Source: Saprospiraceae bacterium
GTDB lineage: Bacteria > Bacteroidota > Bacteroidia > Chitinophagales > Saprospiraceae
Assembly: GCA_017985675.1 (NCBI GenBank)
Contig: JAGNXB010000005.1
Location: forward strand, 12,346 to 76,345
Reading direction: 5' to 3'
Length of the DNA stretch: 64,000 bases
Shown here: positions 55,571 through 63,428 of the stretch, one piece after another
Layout: each line of letters opens with the position of its first letter
How positions within the stretch are numbered: position 1 is the stretch's first letter
Position numbers and translations under genes: made by a program
The notes under the pieces: generated by a model
What the model saw: only the letters and a program-made list of their open reading frames with translations
What the model was told of the DNA's origin: nothing
Databases searched by the model: none

Positions 55571-56887
55571 ATGATCGGAGATAGTTTTGAAGTAATTGGT
55601 GGGTCACCACTGCAGGGTAGCATTACACCACAGGGGGCCAAAAATGAAGCACTACAAATATTGTGTGCCGTATTGCTCACAGACGAACCGGTCACGCTGC
55701 GCAATGTACCGGCCATCCGCGATGTACAGGCATCTATCGAGCTTCTTGCCGGACTGGGTGTGCAGGTCGAAAACACGGGCGATCATCAGTGGACCTTTAT
55801 CGCCAAAGATCTCAATACGGATTTTCTGGGTAAGGAAGAATTTGCATTAAAGGCTGGACGGATTCGCGGATCGGTTATGCTCATCGGTCCCTTGCTGGCA
55901 CGATTTGGTAAGGCCCTCCTGCCCAAGCCCGGCGGAGATAAAATCGGCCGTCGCAGGCTCGATACCCATTTCCTGGCTTTCGAAAAACTGGGCGCCAGTT
56001 TTAATTATGATGAGGCATCCAATCAGTATTGGATCGAAGCCAGGCAGTTAAGAGGCGATTATATTTTGATGGATGAGATCTCGGTGACGGGCACGGCAAA
56101 TCTTGTGATGGCGGCTGTACTTGCCAAGGGAACGACGACGATTTACAATGCGGCCTGTGAACCCTACCTGCAACAGCTATGCCGGATGCTCAATGCGATG
56201 GGCGCGCGGATTTCGGGGATCGGTTCGAATCTGCTGACTATTGATGGCGTAGATACCCTGGGTGGCACCACACATACCATGCTACCCGACATGATTGAAA
56301 TCGGGAGTTTTATCGGTCTGGCGGCAATGACGCAATCGGAGATCACGATCGAAAATTGCCGGGTAGACCAGTTGGGAATCATTCCGGATACCTTCCGAAA
56401 ATTCGGAATAAACTTTGATATTCAAGGCGATAATATTCATATCCCAGCGCAAGAGAGTTATACCATTCAGACATTTATCGACGGGTCCATTCTGACGGTT
56501 TATGATTCACCCTGGCCGGGATTTACGCCTGACCTGATGAGTATATTGGTGGTGCTGGCCACACAGGCCAACGGCAGTGTGCTTATTCATCAAAAAATGT
56601 TTGAAAGCCGGTTATTTTTTGTGGATAAATTAATTGACATGGGTGCGCAGATTATCCTGTGCGATCCGCACCGGGCCACGGTCATTGGATTGGGCCGCAA
56701 ATATCCGTTGCGAGGGATAGCGATGTCCTCACCGGATATTCGGGCAGGTGTAGCGCTGCTGATTGCAGCTTTGTCAGCTGAGGGTCGCAGTGTGATCCAC
56801 AATGTCAATCAGATTGACCGGGGATATGAAAATATCGATGGGCGTCTGTTGGCCCTGGGTGCTCAAATCCGGCGGATTGATAGCTGA
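55571..56887 (+). CDS. murA: UDP-N-acetylglucosamine 1-carboxyvinyltransferase
   Basis: Codes for 438 aa. MurA transfers enolpyruvate from PEP to UDP-GlcNAc, the first committed step of peptidoglycan synthesis. Recognisable segments: ITPQGAKNEALQI (Lys and Asn of the active site), GPLLARFGKALLPKPGGDKIGRRRLDTH split over the catalytic loop, and DIRAGVALLIAALSAEG. The catalytic-loop residue that is Cys115 in E. coli is Asp123 here (PGGDKIG), the natural variant known to give fosfomycin insensitivity. It stands 86 bp after DUF4290. Confidence 0.96.
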   Translation: MIGDSFEVIGGSPLQGSITPQGAKNEALQILCAVLLTDEPVTLRNVPAIRDVQASIELLAGLGVQVENTGDHQWTFIAKDLNTDFLGKEEFALKAGRIRGSVMLIGPLLARFGKALLPKPGGDKIGRRRLDTHFLAFEKLGASFNYDEASNQYWIEARQLRGDYILMDEISVTGTANLVMAAVLAKGTTTIYNAACEPYLQQLCRMLNAMGARISGIGSNLLTIDGVDTLGGTTHTMLPDMIEIGSFIGLAAMTQSEITIENCRVDQLGIIPDTFRKFGINFDIQGDNIHIPAQESYTIQTFIDGSILTVYDSPWPGFTPDLMSILVVLATQANGSVLIHQKMFESRLFFVDKLIDMGAQIILCDPHRATVIGLGRKYPLRGIAMSSPDIRAGVALLIAALSAEGRSVIHNVNQIDRGYENIDGRLLALGAQIRRIDS

Positions 56888-56978
56888 ATTGTCAATGTGC
56901 AAAACCCGGGGGAAGTATGTCCTGTAAGTGAACCTATGAGCATTCGGCTGCGGTGTCATTCGGTGAGATAGCTTTGCA

Positions 56979-57980
56979 CTATAATAGCTTACTATGTTCC
57001 TTCAGAATACGAGTGACCTCCTCCTCCGACGTGGTGGTGATATTGGCGATAAGGGCAATGTCAAGTCCGTTGGCATTAGCGTGGAGGATAGTCTCAATCT
57101 TTCCTTCTAATTTCCCTTCAATCTTCCCTTCAATCTTCCCTTCAATCTTCCCTTCAAGTTTCCCTTCAAGTTTCCCTTCAAGTTTCCCTTCTAGTTTCCC
57201 TTCGTTACGGGCCCTGGAGGTTATAAGGTCATAGCTGGTCATGGCTGTATCTTTGAGAGGTGGAGGTAATTGATTTATGGCGGTTACAATTTCTTCTTCA
57301 TTGACTTCAGAAACACCTAAGACATATACAAAAATAGACTTAATGAAGTTCCTGTGCACCATATTTGGTGGTATAGTTTGTAAAATTCGGGACAAGTCAT
57401 CAACCAATCGAATCGGATCAAACCGGTGTCGCTGGGCCATCATGGCTGATCTCAATAGCTGATCGCGCAAATAGTCCAGATTCTCTTTTTTCAAGGTCAT
57501 AAGTGCTACCACCAATGAGCGGAATTCAGGTAGGAAAGGTAATAACGGATCGGGAAAGGTTCCGGCCAGCTCCCGGATTGATGGTGGCGACCATGGTTGT
57601 TGACCCTGATAATATATGATCGGGATAATGGGATGGAAGGGCTGTTTATTGCGAACTTGTTTGAGGTAAGCCAATGCCAAATACGCCATAATCTGGATGT
57701 TGACCCATTTATCCGGATAGGATTTGTGCTCGATCAGGATACTGATCAGCACTGGTTCAGCCGTTGCAGAGGTGGTAGGACATTTTACAATGACATCCGA
57801 AAAAATCTCACGCAAGTCCTCCGTAATGAAAGATTGTTCAACATAAGTCAACGCTTCTAATCGAACAAGGGAGCGAACATCAGTTGGTAAAAAGGCATCA
57901 AGAAATGCAATGGCCATTCCCTTGTCCGCAAACATCTCTTTGACAAATTTGTCATGCAGGTTATTCGAATGCCTCGCCAT
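56979..57980 (-). CDS. Rpn/PD-(D/E)XK family nuclease-like protein with EGKL/EGKI repeat
   Basis: Codes for 333 aa from the Met before ARHSNNLHDKF; the open frame goes 13 codons further but family members start here. The N-terminal domain has the Rpn/transposase_31-type core: HDKFVKEMFAD, FSDVIVKC (catalytic Asp) and SILIEHKSYPDKW (ExK). The family has D-E-x-K active sites and includes recombination-promoting nucleases. Residues about 260-295 are nine copies of the tetrapeptide EGKL or EGKI, followed by a conserved TTTSEEEVTRIL end. No transposase ends are seen. It is isolated between murA and a CBS gene. Confidence 0.9.
   Translation of the reverse strand: MARHSNNLHDKFVKEMFADKGMAIAFLDAFLPTDVRSLVRLEALTYVEQSFITEDLREIFSDVIVKCPTTSATAEPVLISILIEHKSYPDKWVNIQIMAYLALAYLKQVRNKQPFHPIIPIIYYQGQQPWSPPSIRELAGTFPDPLLPFLPEFRSLVVALMTLKKENLDYLRDQLLRSAMMAQRHRFDPIRLVDDLSRILQTIPPNMVHRNFIKSIFVYVLGVSEVNEEEIVTAINQLPPPLKDTAMTSYDLITSRARNEGKLEGKLEGKLEGKLEGKIEGKIEGKIEGKLEGKIETILHANANGLDIALIANITTTSEEEVTRILKEHSKLL
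57096..57203 (-). repeat. Nine-copy 12-bp minisatellite inside the Rpn-like gene
   Basis: Nine head-to-tail 12-bp units of the type GAAGGGAAACTT, in the order EGKL x4, EGKI x3, EGKL, EGKI. The units keep the reading frame, so copy-number changes lengthen or shorten a charged linker without a frameshift. Confidence 0.92.
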
Positions 57981-58157
57981 GTGGTCAAAGTTAAAACACA
58001 GGAGACAAACTCCACGCATCCGCTTGCAAAATGAAGATTTGTAGTCTACAGACCTGAACTCAAAAATTTAGGAAGTAGCCAAAACCGCAACTTCACTTCA
58101 GATTAGCTGCAATTTTTGTCAGGTAATCGAAATCACCAAAAACCCTGTATAAGGTCA

Positions 58158-58188
58158 TTGGCAGGGGTGCGACCTGCCGGTACCTTTG
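58158..58188 (+). promoter_or_regulatory. Promoter with internal inverted repeat for the CBS gene
   Basis: TTG at 58158-58160, a 20-nt spacer, then TACCTTTG at 58181-58188, the full consensus. GGCAGG (58160-58165) and CCTGCC (58173-58178) form an inverted repeat between the two elements, where a repressor could sit. The leader to the ATG at 58298 is about 100 nt. Confidence 0.65.
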
Positions 58189-58297
58189 GACTGAAATCAA
58201 AAACCACCGATCCTGAAACCTTTAAAATGACAAGGGGCATGGGGTTACGGATTTTTAATGTGGTGCATTATATTTTAGAACGCAATCCAAATTGATC

Positions 58298-58747
58298 ATG
58301 ATGAATTTCCAGGATATCACTGTAGGGCAAGTCATGACTACGCAGGTTTTTTTTGTGTCGCCTGATACAACGTTTGATAAAGTCCGTGACATTTTTGCCA
58401 CGCATGACTTTCACCATTTGCCTGTGCTGGAGGATGGTAGTTTAGTGGGAATGATAAGCAAATCGGATTTGCTGTTGCTCAGTAACGCCTTTCCACTCGA
58501 TGACCCATCCAGAAGGCAAGAGCGGGACGACGAATTGCTCAGTCGAATTTTGGTGCGTGAAGTAATGACGATGCAAATTGTTCGTTTGCGACCTGATATG
58601 GCTGTGCCCGTTGCAGTAGGTATTTTTCTGGAAAATCTATTCCATGCGATGCCCGTGGTAGATGAAAGTGGTGATTTGGTGGGTATTTTAAGTTGGATTG
58701 ATTTATTGCGATTAGCATACGTGCCTCAAAAGCACCTTGCTAACTAA
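58298..58747 (+). CDS. Tandem CBS-domain protein
   Basis: Codes for 149 aa from the first of two adjacent ATGs (58298; 58301 also possible), behind a TTG in frame. Residues 10-65 and 90-149 are two CBS motifs: VGQVMTTQVFFVSPDTTFDK and VREVMTMQIVRLRPDMAVPV, each followed by HHLPVLEDG and HAMPVVDESGDLVGI loops. A Bateman pair of this type binds adenosine nucleotides and senses energy state. No effector domain is attached. It has its own promoter, a long leader and a terminator, so it is a single-gene unit. Partner unknown. Confidence 0.92.
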   Translation: MMNFQDITVGQVMTTQVFFVSPDTTFDKVRDIFATHDFHHLPVLEDGSLVGMISKSDLLLLSNAFPLDDPSRRQERDDELLSRILVREVMTMQIVRLRPDMAVPVAVGIFLENLFHAMPVVDESGDLVGILSWIDLLRLAYVPQKHLAN

Positions 58748-58776
58748 GGATAAGTAGTTGTTTTCTCATAAGGTTT

Positions 58777-58814
58777 GGAGTGCCATCTGATAAGTCGGGT
58801 GGGCTCCTTTTTTT
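58777..58814 (+). terminator. Probable terminator after the CBS gene
   Basis: GGAGTGCC (58777-58784) can pair with GGGCTCC (58801-58807) with a bulge, followed by seven T. The stem is imperfect, so confidence is moderate. Confidence 0.55.
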
Positions 58815-58950
58815 ATTATATGCCCCTCCAGTGAACGATAGACCGGTTCAGGAGTTAGGAACATCACACCATTTTGTTGCCTAATTTATGTTGACCTGGC
58901 AGGCAATGCCAGGCTTGGTGTGCTTATGGAGCGATTAACCCAGGGTTGGC

Positions 58951-58958
58951 TACTTTTG
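58951..58958 (+). promoter_or_regulatory. -7 promoter element before uvrC
   Basis: TACTTTTG matches TAnnTTTG exactly, 20 nt before the uvrC ATG at 58979; no good -33 TTG at the usual spacing. Confidence 0.4.
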
Positions 58959-58978
58959 CATGATTTACCAACTGTCCT

Positions 58979-60802
58979 ATGACTACTGCTGATTATCAGA
59001 TTATGCTGCCGTCGCTTCCGGATGAACCCGGCATCTACAAGTATCTCGCAGAGGATGGGACGATTCTATACGTAGGTAAAGCAAAAAATCTAAAGCGGCG
59101 CATTGCCTCCTATTTTGGAGAGAAAAAACAGCAGTACTACAAAACCCGGTTGATGGTGCGCGCGGCGCAGCGTCTGGAGTACACGATGACCGAAAGCGAA
59201 CATGATGCGCTGCTTCTCGAAAATACACTGATCAAAAAACATCAGCCGCGATACAATGTCAGTCTCAAGGATGACAAAACCTATTCCTATATCTGTATTA
59301 AAAAGGAACGATTTCCCAGGGTGTTTTTCACCCGGCGGGTAATAAGGGACGGTTCCACCTATTTTGGACCTTATACCTCCAAGCCGCGGATTAATATCAT
59401 CATGGAATTGATTAAAAAGCTATTCCCGCTGCGCACTTGCACCTTAAATTTATCACCCGAAAATATCAAAGCCGGCAAGTTTAAGGTATGCCTTGAATAT
59501 CATATCAAAAACTGCATGGGTCCTTGTGCGGGACTGGAGACAGAAGAGACCTATCAGGAAAAAATTCAGCAAATAAAAAATATTTTATCCGGACATTTTC
59601 GGGAAGTGAAAAGGCATTTGCAAGTGCAATTAGACCAATGTGTCGAAGAGCTTAAATTTGAGCAGGCGCAAATCATAAAAGAAAAGCTGGATGCCTTTGA
59701 AGATTATCAAAGTAAATCCGTTGTGGTCAATCCGGATATTCGCGATGTCGATGTTTTTTCCATTGCGTCCGATGAAAAATCGGCATATGTCAATTATTTA
59801 AAAGTGATTAATGGGGCGGTCATAAATACGATAACGCAGGAGTTGACAAAAAACCTCGATGAAGAACAAGAAGATCTGTTGCTTATCGCCATGCAACATC
59901 TACGGGAAAAATATAACAGTATTACAAAGGAGATTATCGCCCCATTCCCGGTAACCTATTTTGAAACGGACGTAAAAATTACGGTACCCCAGCGAGGTGA
60001 CTATAAAAAATTGCTGGAAATGTCCCAAAAAAATGTGGACTATTTTTTACTGCAAAAACGCCAGCAAGCGATCAACAGTATACGCAAACAAACGCCTGCT
60101 GAACGCATACTTTCTGCATTGAGGGATGCACTGCATATGAAAGAAATGCCCTTGCATATCGAGTGTTTTGATAATTCTAATATACAGGGTAGTCATCCGG
60201 TTTCTTCCTGCGTTGTATTTAAAAATGCCCGTCCCAGTAAAGCCGATTACAGGCATTATAAGGTAAAAACCGTAGAAGGTCCCAACGATTTTGCCAGTAT
60301 GGAAGAAGTCGTTTTCAGACGATATAAACGCTTACTGGACGAACAGCAGCCCTTACCGCAACTCATCGTCATAGACGGGGGCAAAGGCCAATTATCGGCT
60401 GCGGTGAATAGTTTGAAGAAGCTGGAGCTCTATGGTAAAATGGCCATTGTTGGTATTGCAAAACGGCTGGAAGAAATTTATTTTCCAGAGGATCCGTTAC
60501 CCTTATATATCAATAAAAAATCCGAAGCGCTGAAGTTGATACAACAGGCCCGGAATGAAGCGCACCGATTTGCGATTACCTTCCACCGCAACTTGCGATC
60601 GAAGGCTTTTCTAAAAACCGAATTGACTGAAGTGCCCGGCATCGGCGAAAAAACGGCCGAAAAATTACTCAAGCACTTCGGATCCATCAAAAAAATGATG
60701 GCCGCCGGACAGGAATCCTGGTCAGAAGCAGTGGGGGAGGTAGTGGCTGTAAAAATGGCGACTTACTTTTATGGAGAGCAAGCCGGAACGGAGGAGGAGT
60801 AG
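58979..60802 (+). CDS. uvrC: Excinuclease ABC subunit C
   Basis: Codes for 607 aa, full length. UvrC makes both incisions in nucleotide excision repair together with UvrAB. The GIY-YIG nuclease domain is at the N-terminus (PGIYKYLAEDG and ILYVGKAKNLKRRI), followed by a UVR motif (QLDQCVEELKFEQAQIIKEK), the RNase H-like endonuclease core (HIECFDNSNIQG, VIDGGKGQLSAA) and a C-terminal helix-hairpin-helix (TEVPGIGEKTAEKLLKHFGS). All essential parts are intact. Confidence 0.98.
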   Translation: MTTADYQIMLPSLPDEPGIYKYLAEDGTILYVGKAKNLKRRIASYFGEKKQQYYKTRLMVRAAQRLEYTMTESEHDALLLENTLIKKHQPRYNVSLKDDKTYSYICIKKERFPRVFFTRRVIRDGSTYFGPYTSKPRINIIMELIKKLFPLRTCTLNLSPENIKAGKFKVCLEYHIKNCMGPCAGLETEETYQEKIQQIKNILSGHFREVKRHLQVQLDQCVEELKFEQAQIIKEKLDAFEDYQSKSVVVNPDIRDVDVFSIASDEKSAYVNYLKVINGAVINTITQELTKNLDEEQEDLLLIAMQHLREKYNSITKEIIAPFPVTYFETDVKITVPQRGDYKKLLEMSQKNVDYFLLQKRQQAINSIRKQTPAERILSALRDALHMKEMPLHIECFDNSNIQGSHPVSSCVVFKNARPSKADYRHYKVKTVEGPNDFASMEEVVFRRYKRLLDEQQPLPQLIVIDGGKGQLSAAVNSLKKLELYGKMAIVGIAKRLEEIYFPEDPLPLYINKKSEALKLIQQARNEAHRFAITFHRNLRSKAFLKTELTEVPGIGEKTAEKLLKHFGSIKKMMAAGQESWSEAVGEVVAVKMATYFYGEQAGTEEE

Positions 60803-60876
60803 GGTCTTGCGCCATCTACCCATATCGCCTTATATTTATCCCCCGAAAATCCACTCACCGATTAAAGTTAGCAACT

Positions 60877-61170
60877 ATGAAAGGAACGGGGACTAAACGT
60901 TATGCAAAATGGTATAACAATTTGACACCAATAGGAAGGTTAACGGTTTCATTTATTCTAAACTGGATTTATTGGCTCATTGCCTGGTTGATAGGGGAGA
61001 AACTATTTTTTGATGAAGTAAGATCATGGGCCTATCATTTTATGCATGCCACATGGATGGCGTTTTTCATGACCATTCTGTTCAATTGGCAGGTAGTGAA
61101 ATCAATATTTATATGCAGCAAGAGTAATACAGGATCTCCATATAATAACACAGGTAAAACTACTTCATAA
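60877..61170 (+). CDS. Small two-segment membrane protein, orphan
   Basis: Codes for 97 aa. Two hydrophobic helices (about 23-42, VSFILNWIYWLIAWLIGEKL, and 56-75) are flanked by a basic N-terminus (KGTGTKRYAKWYN) and a Ser/Thr-rich polar tail. I recognise no family. It sits 74 bp after uvrC and before another orphan membrane protein; neither has an obvious promoter of TAnnTTTG type. Confidence 0.6.
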   Translation: MKGTGTKRYAKWYNNLTPIGRLTVSFILNWIYWLIAWLIGEKLFFDEVRSWAYHFMHATWMAFFMTILFNWQVVKSIFICSKSNTGSPYNNTGKTTS

Positions 61171-61291
61171 TATGATTGCCAGATCATATTGCTATTTAAA
61201 TTAACATGACATAGAAGCCCCATTATTCTTCATCTCGTTTGATCTTGTACGAACTGATTGATTAGCGTTGTAGTATACTGAAAAGCAGACT

Positions 61292-61960
61292 ATGAATAAA
61301 TTTTATAAACAACCCATGATGCTGCAATGGCTGGAAGCCATACTCCTTTTGATCGTTGGATTCTATCCGGCAATTGTGATTATTGAGTTGACTTATGTGC
61401 AACTGTTGTATGCTTTATTATTTATCCTTTATTTGCCCGTCGGTCAATTTACGACTGCCCCCTTTTTTAAACTTACCGGAATTTACACTTATTATTCGCC
61501 GATGTTGCTGGGATATATGGCAAATAAGGCTCAGATAGATTTGCACAGTGGTGGGAGTTTTGACTACCTATGGGTAATGCGGAAATTCAGAACCAGGGTC
61601 GAGAGTAGAAATGCGTTATTGTGTTATCATCTTGAAGGATTGTTACAGATAATCTATCAAATAGAAGGTGGTTTAATACCAAAAACAGTTATCCTATCCG
61701 GCACGTCGTATTTTTTTAATGAAAGGACGCTTGCCCGACTTGGCTTTAGATATGAAGCGCCCTCCATTTTTTATAGGATTAATCTATTAGCAAATTTTAT
61801 TGATTTAACCTGGATGTATTCGTTGTCACAGGGGCGGTTTGGCATTCCGACGTTATGGAAAGCTAAAAAAGCAACGATTACCGGTGGTGCATTAGTGGAT
61901 CAAAAGGCCGTCCTGACGGAGTTGTACCAACGAATGACATCAAGGACAAAAATGAATTAA
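61292..61960 (+). CDS. Orphan protein with N-terminal membrane segments
   Basis: Codes for 222 aa. Two adjacent transmembrane helices (about 11-34 and 36-55) are followed by a soluble region with KTVILSGTSYFFNERTLARLGF, which suggests a lipid- or amphiphile-associated cytoplasmic domain. No family is recognised. After its stop the same frame stays open for 35 codons (to a TAA at 62066-62068), with plausible sequence (FARANLVRGDIVFINAL), so it may once have been longer or a fragment of another gene may follow. Confidence 0.6.
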   Translation: MNKFYKQPMMLQWLEAILLLIVGFYPAIVIIELTYVQLLYALLFILYLPVGQFTTAPFFKLTGIYTYYSPMLLGYMANKAQIDLHSGGSFDYLWVMRKFRTRVESRNALLCYHLEGLLQIIYQIEGGLIPKTVILSGTSYFFNERTLARLGFRYEAPSIFYRINLLANFIDLTWMYSLSQGRFGIPTLWKAKKATITGGALVDQKAVLTELYQRMTSRTKMN

Positions 61961-62548
61961 CAGGCCAATGTATATGGGTTGGATAGGAGCAACCATCAGC
62001 AAGATGTTGTTGAATTTGCAAGAGCTAACTTAGTACGTGGTGATATTGTATTTATAAATGCGCTCTAACATGGGGATTAGGCCTTGTGTCTGGCGAGTCG
62101 TTGGAAAAATGATCATCGCATGCGCCCGGCATCGCCTCATTCGCCGGCTGGGCTCGTTACTTTTTGTCTTGGCAAAAAGTAACCAAAAACCGCTGTCCTC
62201 GAAAGGCTCGCTGTTCTTCGAATTACGGTTGTAGTATATTTTAGGTGGAACTTCGGATTTTACATTCCGTCACTTCGCTGACCTGAGCTTGTTTTAGGCG
62301 GGTGGACGCGGAGGAGATTTAGGTTTGCGTTCGCATCTGGCAGAGGTGGAATCTGTGGATCCGCTGTCCCACCTAAAAAGGCTCTCCCTGCGGGCCGGTC
62401 AGCTACGTACTGAGGGCGAGCTGTTCGAGGACGGCGATTGATAACCAATATGCAAAAAAGTAGTTTGATAGAAGCACGTCATTTTGCAAATAATCTGGGT
62501 GCAACGAATTATATTCATAGGCTCATAAAACAATAAAAAAACGAATCC
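61961..62548. other. 588-bp gene-free stretch with REP-like element and gene fragments
   Basis: No intact gene is supported. The first 110 bp contain an open in-frame remnant after the upstream stop. A structured repeat element occupies about 62139-62445 (separate entry). A 28-codon frame at 62450-62536 (SSLIEARHFANNLGATNYIH) may be the tail of a lost gene. The arr pseudogene follows directly. Confidence 0.6.
62139..62445. repeat. REP-like inverted-repeat element
   Basis: GTTACTTTTTG (about 62156-62166) pairs with CAAAAAGTAAC (62173-62183), a word common in Bacteroidota and other genomes as a repeated intergenic hairpin. Outer arms 62191-62210 and 62417-62436 are imperfect inverted repeats (17 of 20 match, core CTGTCCTCGAA). 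Inner arms TTTTAGGTGG (62239-62248) and CCACCTAAAA (62369-62378) pair perfectly. A GC-rich core contains a 62-codon frame that I regard as spurious. The whole looks like a mobile repeat with mirrored ends. Confidence 0.75.
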
Positions 62549-62744
62549 ATGCAAACCCCTTTTTCACAAACCTATTTCCACGGCACCAAGGCTGAACTAC
62601 GATTGGGGGACTTTATAGAGGTGGGCCTGCATTCGAACTATGGACAAAATAAAGCGGCAAAGCTACGCCCAGGAGCAGGTCAAGATGATGAAAGAAGGAT
62701 TGGAGAAATTAAAAGAACAGGGAATTGAGGCTATTGAATACTAA
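62549..62744 (+). pseudogene. arr: Internally deleted arr (rifampin ADP-ribosyltransferase)
   Basis: The 5' part reads MQTPFSQTYFHGTKAELRLG and continues through DFIEVGLHSNYGQNKAA, the Arr N-terminus (FHGTKA, the NAD-binding start). The 3' part, in another frame, reads YAQEQVKMMKEGLEKLKEQG and ends IEAIEY, the Arr C-terminus. The middle (roughly two thirds of a normal about 140-aa Arr) is gone, and the join shifts the frame. Intact Arr inactivates rifampicin by ADP-ribosylation; this copy cannot. The call rests on recall of family sequence, with good agreement at both ends. Confidence 0.8.
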
Positions 62745-62761
62745 CCTGTTTTTTGTAACGA

Positions 62762-63418
62762 TTACAATGGTTCCTTCTCATAAATGTTAAATGTCTTTTT
62801 GATTAAAGACACAATTGTTGTAGCCAATATTGCACCGGAGAAGGCGAGAAAAATATCTTTTTGCGCATCCCATATATCGCCTTGTGTACCCAGGTAAGCG
62901 TCGCCCTGGGCTTTGAAAAATACATCAGCAACCGCCCATTCGATGAGTTCGTAAAACGCGCTGACGGATAGGGTTATTTCTATAGGAAGGACCCAGGCTA
63001 CGAGCTTGGGATATTTCAACCACCGCAGAAAAAATTCCCGCATAGGGTAGGCGAGCAAAAACCCAAAACTAAAATGCACAATCCGGTCATAATGATTACG
63101 GGATGAATTAAAATAATCCTGCAACCAATATCCGAATGGATTTTCGGCATAGGTATATTTTGACCCATATACATGCAGGCACAGGTAGACACACACCAGC
63201 AGATACGATAGGTCGCTGAACTGATAGATCCGGAACGTCGCTACCAAAAATAACATAAACAAAAAGGTAAGGACATTTTCGAGCCACCAGTTGTTTATAT
63301 CCGTCGTCCCCAGGTAGGTGCTGACCCAGATGAGCATAAATACGACCGTAAAAAGCCACAACCAGGGGTTGGTCCGAAATGGATTTCGTTCGTGCGAGAT
63401 GGCGAGGGAAAAAAGCAT
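62762..63418 (-). CDS. DUF2238/YjdF-like membrane protein
   Basis: Codes for 218 aa with five or six hydrophobic segments. The family marks are YTYAENPFGYWLQDYFNSSRN and YDRIVHFSFGFLLAYPMRE, followed by FYELIEWAVADVFFK and GDIWDAQKDIFLAFSGA, typical of DUF2238 (YjdF) inner-membrane proteins of unknown role. It is separated by 10 nt from the upstream membrane gene, so the two are likely one unit. Confidence 0.9.
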   Translation of the reverse strand: MLFSLAISHERNPFRTNPWLWLFTVVFMLIWVSTYLGTTDINNWWLENVLTFLFMLFLVATFRIYQFSDLSYLLVCVYLCLHVYGSKYTYAENPFGYWLQDYFNSSRNHYDRIVHFSFGFLLAYPMREFFLRWLKYPKLVAWVLPIEITLSVSAFYELIEWAVADVFFKAQGDAYLGTQGDIWDAQKDIFLAFSGAILATTIVSLIKKTFNIYEKEPL

Positions 63419-63428
63419 CTGGTATAAT

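Noticed and set aside
57096..57203. Possible CRISPR array
   Set aside because: The 12-bp units are contiguous without spacers and encode an in-frame tetrapeptide; it is a coding minisatellite.
62260..62448. 62-codon minus-strand frame in the REP-like element
   Set aside because: It follows the inverted repeats of the element; low-complexity Pro/Ala/Arg sequence typical of spurious frames in repeats.
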